64,000 bases of DNA, taken from NCBI RefSeq assembly GCF_026723765.1, contig NZ_CP113524.1, positions 1,163,001 to 1,227,000 on the forward strand, read 5' to 3'. This document shows positions 27,788 through 38,964 of this stretch, one piece after another; the stretch's first letter is position 1, and each line of letters starts with the position of its first letter. Origin of the DNA: Lacrimispora xylanolytica (lineage in GTDB: Bacteria > Bacillota > Clostridia > Lachnospirales > Lachnospiraceae). The notes beneath the pieces are model-generated. The model made no database searches. It was not told the DNA's origin and saw nothing but the letters and a program-made list of their open reading frames with translations. The translations under genes and the position numbers were made by a program.

Positions 27788-29065
27788 ATGACACCTCAAA
27801 TGATGATAGCTTTAGCAATCACTGTATTCATGATTATACTGATTATGACAGACAAACTACCATTCGGCGCGCCTCCACTACTGGCCTGCCTGCTGCTTGT
27901 CATATTTGGAATCACTGATATTAAGGGCGCATTTGCTGGATTTTCAAACTCCACAATTATTATGCTCGCCGAGTTTATGGCAATTATTGCAGCACTTCAA
28001 AAAACCAGTTTTATTACTGCCTTTAAGCGTTCCATGTTTAACATAGCAAATAAAGGGAAATTTAAAGCATTTTTATTGATCATTTTAATTGTTATGATTG
28101 GCTGCAGCTTATTCGGAACTGGTTCCACTGCATATTACGTACTGACCATAGGTTTACTTTCCACGTTACCAGAAAACAAACAGCTGCCTCCTTCAAAAGT
28201 CATTATGACTGCCGGATTTGCAGCAAACCACCCATTATTACCGTTTAACACTGCATTGCAGTATGGAATCGTAATAGCAGTACTTAACAGTGCAGGTGTT
28301 CTTGCACAGGTATCAGTCGTAAAGTTTGCAATTATTAACTTAATATTATCTCTTGGTTTTTTACTTAACTGTGTGATCCAGTATAAGTTCCTTCCAGATC
28401 ATCCCATTGCTAAGGCAACAGAGGCTGCAAAAGCTCAGGGAGAAACAGTTAGTACCCTTCCAAAGTGGAAAGAGCAGGTAACATACATTGCTTTCGTAGC
28501 CGCAGTAATAGGAATGATACTCCAGAGCTTTATTGGTGATGCAGGTTATGCAATTCCTGGTCTGTCTGTTGCAGTAATTCTTGTCATTGGAGTTATGGAC
28601 TTTAAAGAAATACGTGATGCGATATGCGCACCTATTATATTGATGTCTGCTGGTGTTATAGGCATTGCTGATGCACTTGGAAGCACTGGATTGACCAATC
28701 TGGTTGGCTCCACCGTAGCAGGTATGCTTGGAACTAATATCAATCCTTTCCTTATGATCCTTGCATTTTGTATTCTTACAAGCGTGCTGGCAACAATGAC
28801 GGGATCAACCATTGGAACCGTTTATGTATTTACACCACTTGCCATTGCCACCTGTACCAGTCTTGGACTTGATCCTACGGCTGCTGCATGTGCCATCGTA
28901 ATATCTGGCTGGTGTGGACATTTCCTTCCTATTGATGGTATGCCTGCAATGGTTATGGGCGTTGGAAATTATAAGATTTCGGAATTCTGGAAATTTACGA
29001 TTCCCCAATATTTTATTCGTCTGATTGCCTTGACAGCCGGTTCCCTCCTGATGTTCCCTATGTAG
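27788..29065 (+). CDS. SLC13/ArsB-superfamily anion transporter
   Basis: 425 residues, about 11 membrane helices, no soluble domain. The pattern fits the ion-transporter superfamily (SLC13/DASS, CitMHS, ArsB): an early loop FAGFSNSTIIML and a later re-entrant region with TGSTIGTVYVF and SGWCGHFLPIDG. These carriers move di- and tricarboxylates or related organic anions, usually with Na+. It follows the sialidase-fold gene by 123 bases and precedes a VOC gene, so it is the likely uptake system for the acid degraded by the neighbouring enzymes. Exact family and substrate are uncertain. Confidence 0.75.
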   Translation: MTPQMMIALAITVFMIILIMTDKLPFGAPPLLACLLLVIFGITDIKGAFAGFSNSTIIMLAEFMAIIAALQKTSFITAFKRSMFNIANKGKFKAFLLIILIVMIGCSLFGTGSTAYYVLTIGLLSTLPENKQLPPSKVIMTAGFAANHPLLPFNTALQYGIVIAVLNSAGVLAQVSVVKFAIINLILSLGFLLNCVIQYKFLPDHPIAKATEAAKAQGETVSTLPKWKEQVTYIAFVAAVIGMILQSFIGDAGYAIPGLSVAVILVIGVMDFKEIRDAICAPIILMSAGVIGIADALGSTGLTNLVGSTVAGMLGTNINPFLMILAFCILTSVLATMTGSTIGTVYVFTPLAIATCTSLGLDPTAAACAIVISGWCGHFLPIDGMPAMVMGVGNYKISEFWKFTIPQYFIRLIALTAGSLLMFPM

Positions 29066-29114
29066 GGACAAAGAAGAAACCCCAAAAAACTTAAATATAG
29101 AAAGAGGTATCATT

Positions 29115-29462
29115 GTGAAAGCCAAGTTTGAATTAGAGCATGTTGGGATTAACACACCCGATGCTAAAGAGGCAGAGAAGCTTGCACAGCTTTTAGCCAT
29201 GATGTTTAATATAGAACCACGCCATGGACAGAAATCTGAATTTGCCGGTCCATACTTTGAATGTATGAAAGCCCCGTTCCTTGGTTGTAATGGCCATATC
29301 GCTATGAGGACTCCTGATCTGACCGCTGCCACAGAAGAACTGAAAGAGAAAGGCTTCTCCTTTAACATGGATACTGCCGCTTATACTGAGGAAGGGAAAT
29401 TAAAGAACGTCTATTTAGACGGTGAGTTTGGCGGCTTTGCCATTCACATTATGGAAAAATAA
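29115..29462 (+). CDS. VOC-family protein (glyoxalase/bleomycin-resistance fold)
   Basis: 115 residues, GTG start with AAAGAGG upstream. One VOC module pair: FELEHVGINTPDAKEAEKL at the start, GHIAMRTPD in the middle, FGGFAIHIM at the end. I recall very similar domains fused to, or next to, KHG/KDPG aldolases in Lachnospiraceae, which suits a locus with a DapA-like aldolase, perhaps as an isomerase or metal-dependent auxiliary of a 2-keto acid pathway. Last gene of the cluster; a long hairpin follows. Confidence 0.75.
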   Translation: MKAKFELEHVGINTPDAKEAEKLAQLLAMMFNIEPRHGQKSEFAGPYFECMKAPFLGCNGHIAMRTPDLTAATEELKEKGFSFNMDTAAYTEEGKLKNVYLDGEFGGFAIHIMEK

Positions 29463-29530
29463 CAGATTATCTATAGAAGAAACTTCTTCTTAACATACAT
29501 GAAACTGTCAAAGTAGTTCTGAAAACAAAA

Positions 29531-29578
29531 TAAGGAGCTGTTTCCCATGATGTAATATCAATGGGAAACAGCTCCTTA
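29531..29578. terminator. Strong 18-bp hairpin between convergent genes
   Basis: A perfect 18-bp stem, 29531-29548 against 29561-29578, with a 12-base loop. The minus-strand side is followed by TTATTTT-like sequence, so it ends the YtxH-like gene and may also stop the VOC transcript. Confidence 0.85.
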
Positions 29579-29595
29579 TCCTGTTAATTCTAAAA

Positions 29596-30156
29596 TTATT
29601 CGATGTCATCCTCTTCGATGGTAGTCGTATCGTCTTCAGATGCTTCTTTTATAGAGTCTGTCACCTGCTCCTGCTCTGTCATGACTTCCTCTTCCTCGGG
29701 CAGAGCCTGGGATGCGGTATAATCAAGACCGCCGTCTTCTGTGATATCCTCTGTGTCTTCTTCGGTATCTTCTTTTTCTAATGTGGAGTCAAACATGTCC
29801 TTTGCCGTAAATGCCACAGCAGAAGCTGCTTCCTTTGCCGTATCGCTTACGATGTTAGCTGCGTCTTTTACAAGGTTCTTAGCAGCAACGGCTGCATCCT
29901 TGGCTGCGTCAGCCATATCGGAAGCTGCGGTCTTAAGCTCGTCCTTGTTGGCATTTAAAGAAACATAGTTACGGTTCATCGTGCTGTCAATTTTGGAAAT
30001 ATCGTCATTGCCATCATCTTCAAAGTCATGAAAATTTTCTTCCAGCTCTTTGTGAAAAGATTTGTATTTCGTAAAATAAGAGATGCCTGCTGCTACTGCG
30101 CCGGCGATTGTGGCGAATGCCACGAATTTCCCAAAACCATAACCTTTTTTTGCCAT
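29596..30156 (-). CDS. YtxH-like membrane-anchored acidic helical protein
   Basis: 186 residues. A Gly-rich hydrophobic N-terminal segment (about 10-28) anchors it. A long Ala/Lys/Asp helix follows (DMADAAKDAAVAAKNLVKDA), similar to YtxH and LEA-like stress proteins, then a very acidic Glu/Asp/Thr tail. AAAGGAGTG precedes the ATG on the minus strand. It is next to the heat-shock operon but divergently transcribed. Related Bacillus proteins are general-stress proteins of unknown mechanism. Confidence 0.7.
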   Translation of the reverse strand: MAKKGYGFGKFVAFATIAGAVAAGISYFTKYKSFHKELEENFHDFEDDGNDDISKIDSTMNRNYVSLNANKDELKTAASDMADAAKDAAVAAKNLVKDAANIVSDTAKEAASAVAFTAKDMFDSTLEKEDTEEDTEDITEDGGLDYTASQALPEEEEVMTEQEQVTDSIKEASEDDTTTIEEDDIE

Positions 30157-30300
30157 AAAATAACACTCCTTTCATTCTCCTTGTTATTGTAATACTTCTA
30201 TTGGAAAAAAGAAAGGTATATAATAAGAAAATTTCTATAAACTAAGTAGGTAAGGCAAAAAATGGGTCTAGTATGGCAAAAATGTAAAAAAAATATAAAG

Positions 30301-30327
30301 TTAGCACTCAACTATTGACAGTGCTAA
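30301..30327 (+). promoter_or_regulatory. CIRCE element (HrcA operator)
   Basis: TTAGCACTC, 9 bases, CAGTGCTAA. This matches the consensus TTAGCACTC-N9-GAGTGCTAA except for one base at the start of the right arm. Position before groES fits HrcA repression. Confidence 0.93.
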
Positions 30328-30343
30328 TAATGAGTGATATAAC
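30315..30343 (+). promoter_or_regulatory. groESL promoter
   Basis: TTGACA (30315-30320), 17 bp, TATAAC (30338-30343). The -35 lies inside the CIRCE element. Confidence 0.8.
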
Positions 30344-30424
30344 TTAGTATGTGAATAATAAAAAAACTTCTTTCGGGAGGCCAAAAGAAAGAAAATAAGC
30401 AGAAAGCTATGAGGAGGAATTGCA

Positions 30425-30715
30425 ATGAAATTAGTACCATTATTTGACAAAGTTGTGTTAAAACCATTGGTTGCAGAGGAGACAACAAAGTCCGGTATTG
30501 TTCTGCCGGGTCAGGCAAAAGAAAAGCCACAGCAGGCGGAAGTCATCGCAGTAGGACCTGGCGGTTTGGTAGACGGCAAGGAAGTTACCATGCAGGTTAA
30601 GGTTGGCGATAAGGTAATCTTCTCCAAGTATTCAGGAACAGAAATTGAGACTGGCGAAGAAGACGAGAAGTTCGTAATCGTAAAGCAGAACGATATTTTA
30701 GCAGTGATCGAATAA
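30425..30715 (+). CDS. groES: Co-chaperonin GroES (Cpn10)
   Basis: 96 residues, full length. It caps the GroEL ring during folding. The N-terminus has VPLFDKVVLKPLVAEETTKSG with the mobile loop, then GIVLPGQAKEKPQQAEV and KVIFSKYSGTEIE. AGGAGGA precedes the ATG. First gene of the CIRCE-controlled operon, 85 bases before groEL. Confidence 0.98.
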   Translation: MKLVPLFDKVVLKPLVAEETTKSGIVLPGQAKEKPQQAEVIAVGPGGLVDGKEVTMQVKVGDKVIFSKYSGTEIETGEEDEKFVIVKQNDILAVIE

Positions 30716-30797
30716 ATAAAGTGACGGACATTTCGTCAACCACTCAGAAAGCCCATATTGAGCTTTCTATCATTTTAGAAGAAAACTGGAGGAATGA

Positions 30798-32420
<1,623 letters not shown>

Positions 32421-32504
32421 GACATATTCCTACAGAAGAAACACCTTTAAGGTAGTCTTCATGCCCTGGTAATGTGGGCAGGGAAGAAAGGATCCAGTAT
32501 CATT

Positions 32505-33014
32505 ATGAATGAAATGTATGCAGAATGGCTTGTGAAGCGCAAAGCTCCGGCCTACACCATGGTGCTTAAGATTTTAATGGGAGTTTTATGCGTCATCGCA
32601 TTTTTACTATCCATTTCTCCGGCTTTTGGGATTTTCGGAGTAATCATTCTCTTTGCTGTGGGAGGTGCCACCTATCTGGTATTTAGAAACAGTGAGGTGG
32701 AATATGAGTACCTGTTTGTCACTGGCTCATTGTCCATTGACCGTATTTACGGCAAAAGCAAGAGAAAGAAGGCCTGGGAAGCCACCATGGAAGAGATACA
32801 GATCGTCGCTCCCACCGGCTCCACAGAAGCCAGGGATCATGAGACTAAGGAAATGAAGGTACTGGACTTTTCCTCTAAGACTCCTGGTGCCAGCACTTAT
32901 ACACTGATCAGCCAGTCCAGCTCAGAAAGAACAAAGATTATTTTTGAGCCCAATGACAAGCTGCTTAAATGTATGAAGATGACAGCCCCTCGTAAGGTTG
33001 TTTCGCAGTTATAA
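32505..33014 (+). CDS. Membrane protein, DUF6106-like
   Basis: 169 residues from ATG 32505; the frame is open from 32472 but the conserved start MNEMYAEWLVKRK suits 32505. Two adjacent membrane helices (about residues 16-58) are followed by a cytoplasmic or external beta-rich domain. I recall this arrangement as a Lachnospiraceae/Clostridia family of unknown function named DUF6106, next to guaB or groEL in several genomes. Nothing shows its activity. A symmetric terminator follows. Confidence 0.65.
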   Translation: MNEMYAEWLVKRKAPAYTMVLKILMGVLCVIAFLLSISPAFGIFGVIILFAVGGATYLVFRNSEVEYEYLFVTGSLSIDRIYGKSKRKKAWEATMEEIQIVAPTGSTEARDHETKEMKVLDFSSKTPGASTYTLISQSSSERTKIIFEPNDKLLKCMKMTAPRKVVSQL

Positions 33015-33025
33015 AGGGAAAAAGG

Positions 33026-33060
33026 CAGGGACAGTTTAAACTGTCCCTGTTCTTTTTCTC
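33026..33060 (+). terminator. Rho-independent terminator, perfect 12-bp stem
   Basis: CAGGGACAGTTT (33026-33037) directly followed by AAACTGTCCCTG (33038-33049), then T-rich sequence. Confidence 0.88.
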
Positions 33061-33084
33061 TTTTTATATTATGCCTGATTTGTT

Positions 33085-33097
33085 GTCCACCCTGGAC
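33085..33097. promoter_or_regulatory. Small inverted repeat upstream of the guaB promoter
   Basis: GTCCA-CCC-TGGAC, centred about 30 bp before the -35. A second GTCC half lies at 33115-33118. Possible operator, weak evidence. Confidence 0.25.
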
Positions 33098-33120
33098 GGA
33101 AATATACAATAAAATGTCCG

Positions 33121-33149
33121 TTGACAACCCTTACAAAATTTGTTAAACT
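33121..33149 (+). promoter_or_regulatory. guaB promoter
   Basis: TTGACA (33121-33126), 17 bp, TAAACT (33144-33149). Confidence 0.7.
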
Positions 33150-33176
33150 ATGTAACTAAATAAACAAATCGCATGA

Positions 33177-34673
<1,497 letters not shown>

Positions 34674-34684
34674 AAATAGGAAAA

Positions 34685-34719
34685 GGCGGAGAATGCATTT
34701 GCATCCCCCGTCTTTTTTT
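34685..34719 (+). terminator. Rho-independent terminator after guaB
   Basis: GGCGGAGAATGC pairs with GCATCCCCCGTC around ATTT, with G-U and one mismatch, then seven Ts. Confidence 0.75.
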
Positions 34720-34735
34720 ACACCAAAGCCGAGTT

Positions 34736-36145
34736 TTATTTTGACTGATGAGGCAGCCGTCCGCGAAACAGCCTCTTTTTTAATTCCTTGATATGAAATG
34801 GGATCAGCGGATAGATATAACTCTTGCCGGCTATGGTCTTATTAAATATGACGGCACACACGGTCAGAGCTACACCTGCAATAAAGCCCCAGAGATTAAA
34901 GATTGCCGTTAAGATCAGCATAATCATACGCATGAACTTAAAGGCGTAGCCCAGCTCAAAGCTCGACTGGGAATAGTTGGCTACGGTGACAAAGGACATA
35001 TAAAGCATGGTCTCACTATTAAACCACCCTGATTTTACCGAATATTCTCCAAGGACAATACCTGCGATAATACTTAACGGTGTGGTCAGCATGCTTGGGG
35101 TATTGATTGCAGCAAGCTTTAATCCGTCAATGGCAAATTCAAAGATAAGAAGCTGAAACAAAAGAGGTACCTGAGGCTCTTCCGATAGCTTTATAAATTG
35201 AAGCCAGGAAGGAATGTAATCTGCATTCTGCATAAAAAGCAGCCAGAGGGGGGTAAGAAAAAGGGTCAGGAGCGAAATCAGAAATCTGGATAAACGAAGG
35301 TAGGTTCCTGTCACCGGAGGGAAATAATAATCATCAGCTTCTTCAATGATGTCAAAGATGGAAGAAGGAAGTATCATGGCGGAAGGAGAATTATCCACCA
35401 GAATAACAATATTGCCCTCTAAAATACAAGCGGCAGCCGTATCCGGGCGCTCAGAATATTTGAACTTTGGAAATGGGTTGAACCACATATGGGGATAAAG
35501 ACACTCGGCAAGACTTTCCTGATTCATGGTAAGTGCATCTACTTTTACATTTTTAATCTTGCTTTTGACTTTGTTTAAGAGTGCATCATCCACTCTGCCT
35601 TTAAAGTAACAGATGGCAATGTCTGTGTGAGAACTTTCTCCCATATTCATGATTTCCACCGTCATTTTCGGATCCCTGATTCTTCTACGGATCAGGGCGG
35701 TGTTAAAGGTCAGAGTTTCCACAAAACCGTCTCTGGAGCCCCGCATTACCTTGTCTTTTTCCGGTTCCGCAACACTTCTTGCAGGATAACTTCTGCTGTC
35801 AACGACAAAGCACCGGTCATAGCCGTCGATGAATAGACAGGAAAGGCCGGAGAGCAGATTTTTAATCATGGTAAATTCGTCTTTGACCAGACTCACCTGA
35901 GTATAGGGAAAATATTTTTTAGCAAATTCATGGATATCAGGGGGCATGTCCTCGGGAGTGATCGAGGAGAAGTCCTCCATGAGCTTCTGCCACACATCAT
36001 TTTTGGTAAATCCTTCTATCGTATACAGGCAGGCAACTTTGCCGCCTACGTAAAAGGTGCGGTAATTGAGATCAAAGTTCCCATCCACATCCAGCTTGTT
36101 GTTTAGATAATTCATATTGTCGGAAATGCTAGTCGAAAATTCCAT
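34736..36145 (-). CDS. GerA-family spore germination protein, SpoVAF-like
   Basis: 469 residues from ATG 36145, which has AAGGAG nine bases upstream; the frame is open 28 codons further but without a ribosome site. The N-terminal soluble half has GSRDGFVETLTFNTALIRRR, diagnostic of the GerA A-subunit/SpoVAF family. The C-terminal half carries five or six membrane helices from about residue 290. These proteins sit in the spore inner membrane and act in germinant sensing or ion release. No B or C subunit genes follow, which favours the SpoVAF type over a complete GerABC receptor. It shows the organism forms spores. Confidence 0.88.
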   Translation of the reverse strand: MEFSTSISDNMNYLNNKLDVDGNFDLNYRTFYVGGKVACLYTIEGFTKNDVWQKLMEDFSSITPEDMPPDIHEFAKKYFPYTQVSLVKDEFTMIKNLLSGLSCLFIDGYDRCFVVDSRSYPARSVAEPEKDKVMRGSRDGFVETLTFNTALIRRRIRDPKMTVEIMNMGESSHTDIAICYFKGRVDDALLNKVKSKIKNVKVDALTMNQESLAECLYPHMWFNPFPKFKYSERPDTAAACILEGNIVILVDNSPSAMILPSSIFDIIEEADDYYFPPVTGTYLRLSRFLISLLTLFLTPLWLLFMQNADYIPSWLQFIKLSEEPQVPLLFQLLIFEFAIDGLKLAAINTPSMLTTPLSIIAGIVLGEYSVKSGWFNSETMLYMSFVTVANYSQSSFELGYAFKFMRMIMLILTAIFNLWGFIAGVALTVCAVIFNKTIAGKSYIYPLIPFHIKELKKRLFRGRLPHQSK

Positions 36146-36329
36146 GGCAGATATCTCCTTATTATAAAATAGCCGGGATTTGGCAATAAGGAAAGTATGT
36201 GCAATTTTTCTGAAAATATGTTTTAACAAATTACCATGACGGAAAAGGGCAGATTTTGACAGATGTGTAAAAATATATGGGAAAGCGTACCGAGACAGTC
36301 TGTTTTTTGGGTAAAATAGACTAAAAACA

Positions 36330-36358
36330 TTGACTTTGTTGGCAATCTATGGTATTAT
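36330..36358 (+). promoter_or_regulatory. Promoter of the small transcript upstream of yitT
   Basis: TTGACT (36330-36335), 17 bp, TATTAT (36353-36358), both one base from consensus. Confidence 0.65.
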
Positions 36359-36364
36359 CGTCTA

Positions 36365-36500
36365 TGTAAAAAGCACAAAGAGGTGTCTTATGTGCTTGAT
36401 ATCGGCATGGGGATGCCGTGTAGCGAAAACGATATGACGTGACGGTTTTAGATCGTGGCGGAGGATTGCCTTCTGTGGGGGAAAGGCAATCCTCTTTTTT
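36365..36500 (+). ncRNA. Putative small structured RNA, about 135 nt
   Basis: It is bounded by its own promoter and a strong terminator. Between them are AGCACA/TGTGCT and GGCAT/ATGCC hairpins, and no ORF with a ribosome site. The next gene, yitT, has a separate promoter downstream, so this RNA is probably not its leader. I could not match it to SRP RNA, 6S RNA, tmRNA, T-box or a riboswitch class I know. Confidence 0.45.
36461..36500 (+). terminator. Terminator of the small transcript
   Basis: GAGGATTGCCTT (36461-36472) and AAGGCAATCCTC (36483-36494) form a perfect 12-bp stem, then six Ts. Confidence 0.9.
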
Positions 36501-36510
36501 GCGTAGTCAG

Positions 36511-36545
36511 AAATGATAATGGGCAAGGATAGCCTATCATTTTTA
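36511..36545 (+). terminator. Second hairpin with T run before yitT
   Basis: AAATGATA (36511-36518) pairs with TATCATTT (36535-36542), extended by GGC/GCC across a small bulge, ending in Ts. Backs up the terminator just upstream. Confidence 0.5.
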
Positions 36546-36553
36546 TAAAAAGT

Positions 36554-36582
36554 TTGATATGGTTAGAGAACTTACATATAAT
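36554..36582 (+). promoter_or_regulatory. yitT promoter
   Basis: TTGATA (36554-36559), 17 bp, TATAAT (36577-36582). Confidence 0.75.
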
Positions 36583-36607
36583 ACTTGTATCGATAAGGAG
36601 GAATATT

Positions 36608-37480
36608 ATGCTTAAAAAACTAAGGAAAGATAAGCGGGTAAGAAATGTGATGACAACGTTCGCGGTTATCTTATCTGCTCTTTTACAGACGTATGTGATT
36701 CAGGCCTTTATCCAACCTGCAGGACTGTTGTCCGGTGGATTTACGGGAATTGCCATTTTGATTGACCGGATTACTTCCCTGTTTGGAATTAATATATCCA
36801 CTTCCCTTGGTATGATCGTACTCAATATTCCGGTGGCCTGGGCATGCAGCAGAAGCATCAGCAAGCGATTTACTTTTTTTTCTCTGTTACAGGTTCTCTT
36901 AGCCAGTACATTTCTAAGAATATTCCACTTCAGTCCTCTTTTTGACGATGAGGTACTGAATGTAATTTATGGCGGCGTTCTGTTTGGCTTTGCCATTTTA
37001 TTGGCTCTTCGGGGAAATGCATCCACTGGAGGAACGGATTTTATTGCCCTTTATGTGTCCAATAAGACCGGGAACTCCATATGGACGTCTGTATTTATTG
37101 GAAATGTGGTTCTGCTTTGTATCTTTGGAGCTATCTTTGGCTGGAAATACGCCGGTTACTCCATCCTGTTTCAGTTTGTGTCAACAAAGATTATATCAAC
37201 CTTTCATCACCGGTATGAGCGGGTCACATTACAGATCACAACCGCAAAAGGTCCGGAGCTCTCTGAAAAATATGTGGAAACCTTTCATCATGGAATCTCC
37301 TGTGTGGATGCCGTGGGTGGTTACAGCAAGAAAAAGATGTACCTTCTTCATACGGTGGTCTCCTCATATGAGGTGGCTGATATTATTACCTTGTTCCACG
37401 AGGTGGATGAGAATGTAATTGTCAATCTTTTTCGGACGGAACAATTTTATGGTTCCTTTTACCGGGCTCCTATGGAATAG
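36608..37480 (+). CDS. YitT-family membrane protein (DUF161 + DUF2179)
   Basis: 290 residues from ATG 36608, which has AAGGAGG six bases upstream. Five or six membrane helices in the first 200 residues include FIQPAGLLSGGFTGIAIL and GNASTGGTDFIALYV, the two Gly-rich signatures of the family. The last 80 residues form the soluble DUF2179 domain. YitT proteins are widespread in Firmicutes; transport is suspected but substrates are not established. Single-gene unit with its own promoter. Confidence 0.9.
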   Translation: MLKKLRKDKRVRNVMTTFAVILSALLQTYVIQAFIQPAGLLSGGFTGIAILIDRITSLFGINISTSLGMIVLNIPVAWACSRSISKRFTFFSLLQVLLASTFLRIFHFSPLFDDEVLNVIYGGVLFGFAILLALRGNASTGGTDFIALYVSNKTGNSIWTSVFIGNVVLLCIFGAIFGWKYAGYSILFQFVSTKIISTFHHRYERVTLQITTAKGPELSEKYVETFHHGISCVDAVGGYSKKKMYLLHTVVSSYEVADIITLFHEVDENVIVNLFRTEQFYGSFYRAPME

Positions 37481-37496
37481 GAGTCCGGCCTCTGAT

Positions 37497-38885
37497 TTAT
37501 TTTTTTAAGCGGAGGGGAAAGCTGCGGCTTTTCAGCCGGCTGAAAAAGAAGAAATAAATGAAAAACAGAACTGAGGTAGTGACCCAGGTCATAGGGTAAC
37601 TGAATATCACAGTTTCAATGGTACGGTGAAGGGGAACCACAGTCCAGATCCATACGACCCGAAGAATGCAGACTCCCATGCAGGTAAGGAGCATAGGGAT
37701 CCAGCAGTCCCCGGTCCCGCGAAGTGACCCGGAGAAAATCTCTATGGAAATATATGTGATGTAAACCGGAACCAGATAACGGAGAATATCCGTACCAATG
37801 GAAATGACATCGGTATCCGTGGTAAACAAAAGATAAATGTGGTTTCCGAACGTATAGAGAAGTATACTGAGTACAATGGAGGCTGCAAAGCACATGGCCA
37901 TGCAGACACGGATTCCCTTATAGACCCTGTCCTTTTTCCCTGCCCCGTAATTTTGTCCTACAAAGGTGGTTATGGAGATACCAAAGGCGCTTATGATAGT
38001 AAAGAATACGCTGTCGATCTTTCCATACGCGGTCCAGGCTGCTATGGTGTTGGTTCCAAGGGTGTTGATGCTGGACTGAATGATAATATTTGAAAAAGAG
38101 TACATAACGGACTGGAGTCCAGCCGGAAATCCTATGCGGATGATACGCTTTAACATACCTTTATCAATTCTTAAATTACGTAGAACCAATCGGTAGGATT
38201 CCTTTGTGCGGGTCAGTACAAGCACCACAAGCACAGCGCTTAAGAGCTGGGAGAGAATAGTGGCCAGTGCAGCTCCCCTTACCCCAAAGGGCAGGTATAC
38301 CACGAACAGGATATCCAAAAGGATATTGGTAAAGCAGCTTGCAATAAGAAAATAAAGAGGCCGTTTGGAGTCTCCAACGGCCCGGAGGATTCCGGCTCCC
38401 ATATTGTAGATGAGGTTTGCAGTCACACCCATAAAATACACTCTCATAAAGGCGACTGCGTGGTGCAGGATATCTTCAGGAGTCCCCATGGCCTTTAGGG
38501 CAAGGGGCGCGAACACGATTCCGATGATGGTAAAGAGGATACCGGAGACGATTGAGAAAGCGATGGCGGTATGGACCGCCTGGCTGACCTTTTCCTTTTG
38601 ATTTCCTCCGTAATGCTGTGAAATAATAACCGTTGCACCAGAAGAAAGCCCTATGAAGAATCCGATCAGCAAATTGATCAGGGTTCCCGTAGGACCTCCC
38701 ACTGCAGCAAGTGCTTCCTTTCCCACAAATCTGCCGACAATGACGGCGTCTATGGTATTATAAAGCTGTTGAAAAAAGGTTCCGAATAAAATGGGAAAGA
38801 AAAACAGAAGAAGCTGTTTCCAAATCACTCCCTCTGTAATCCCGTTATGCCCCAGCGCATCTTGTGCTTTTGTAGTTTGTTCCAT
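37497..38885 (-). CDS. MATE-family multidrug/metabolite efflux transporter
   Basis: 462 residues, 12 membrane helices in two homologous halves. Typical segments are the first helix with FPILFGTFFQQLYNTIDAVI and VGRFVGKEALAAVGG, and the second-half equivalent around FTIISAFGISITTFVGQNYG. Exports cationic drugs or metabolites by Na+ or H+ antiport. GAGGAAAA ribosome site. It has its own promoter overlapped by an inverted repeat, suggesting dedicated repression. The substrate is unknown. Confidence 0.93.
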   Translation of the reverse strand: MEQTTKAQDALGHNGITEGVIWKQLLLFFFPILFGTFFQQLYNTIDAVIVGRFVGKEALAAVGGPTGTLINLLIGFFIGLSSGATVIISQHYGGNQKEKVSQAVHTAIAFSIVSGILFTIIGIVFAPLALKAMGTPEDILHHAVAFMRVYFMGVTANLIYNMGAGILRAVGDSKRPLYFLIASCFTNILLDILFVVYLPFGVRGAALATILSQLLSAVLVVLVLTRTKESYRLVLRNLRIDKGMLKRIIRIGFPAGLQSVMYSFSNIIIQSSINTLGTNTIAAWTAYGKIDSVFFTIISAFGISITTFVGQNYGAGKKDRVYKGIRVCMAMCFAASIVLSILLYTFGNHIYLLFTTDTDVISIGTDILRYLVPVYITYISIEIFSGSLRGTGDCWIPMLLTCMGVCILRVVWIWTVVPLHRTIETVIFSYPMTWVTTSVLFFIYFFFFSRLKSRSFPLRLKK

Positions 38886-38920
38886 GGTTCATTTTCCTCG
38901 TTCATGTAATTATGTATCCC

Positions 38921-38953
38921 ATTTTTTCATTATACTGTTTTCAATGAAAAAAT
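38921..38953. promoter_or_regulatory. Inverted repeat overlapping the MATE promoter
   Basis: ATTTTTTCATT (38921-38931) and AATGAAAAAAT (38943-38953), a perfect 11-bp pair with 11-base spacing, covering the -10 and most of the spacer. Candidate repressor site, or part of a terminator for the upstream minus-strand gene. Confidence 0.5.
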
Positions 38954-38957
38954 ACAA
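38929..38957 (-). promoter_or_regulatory. MATE gene promoter
   Basis: On the minus strand: TTGTAT (38957-38952), 17 bp, TATAAT (38934-38929). Confidence 0.65.
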
Positions 38958-38964
38958 TCCCTCC

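Noticed and set aside
30747-30772. AGAAAGC/GCTTTCT hairpin between groES and groEL as a terminator
   Set aside because: Short stem without a T run; more likely an mRNA processing or stability element, as the operon is otherwise intact.
34736-36145. Complete GerABC germinant receptor operon
   Set aside because: No B or C subunit gene lies on either side; a single SpoVAF-like gene fits better.
36365-36500. Known riboswitch classes (c-di-GMP, ZTP, Mn, THF, T-box) for the small RNA
   Set aside because: None of the diagnostic core motifs could be found, and the following gene has its own promoter.
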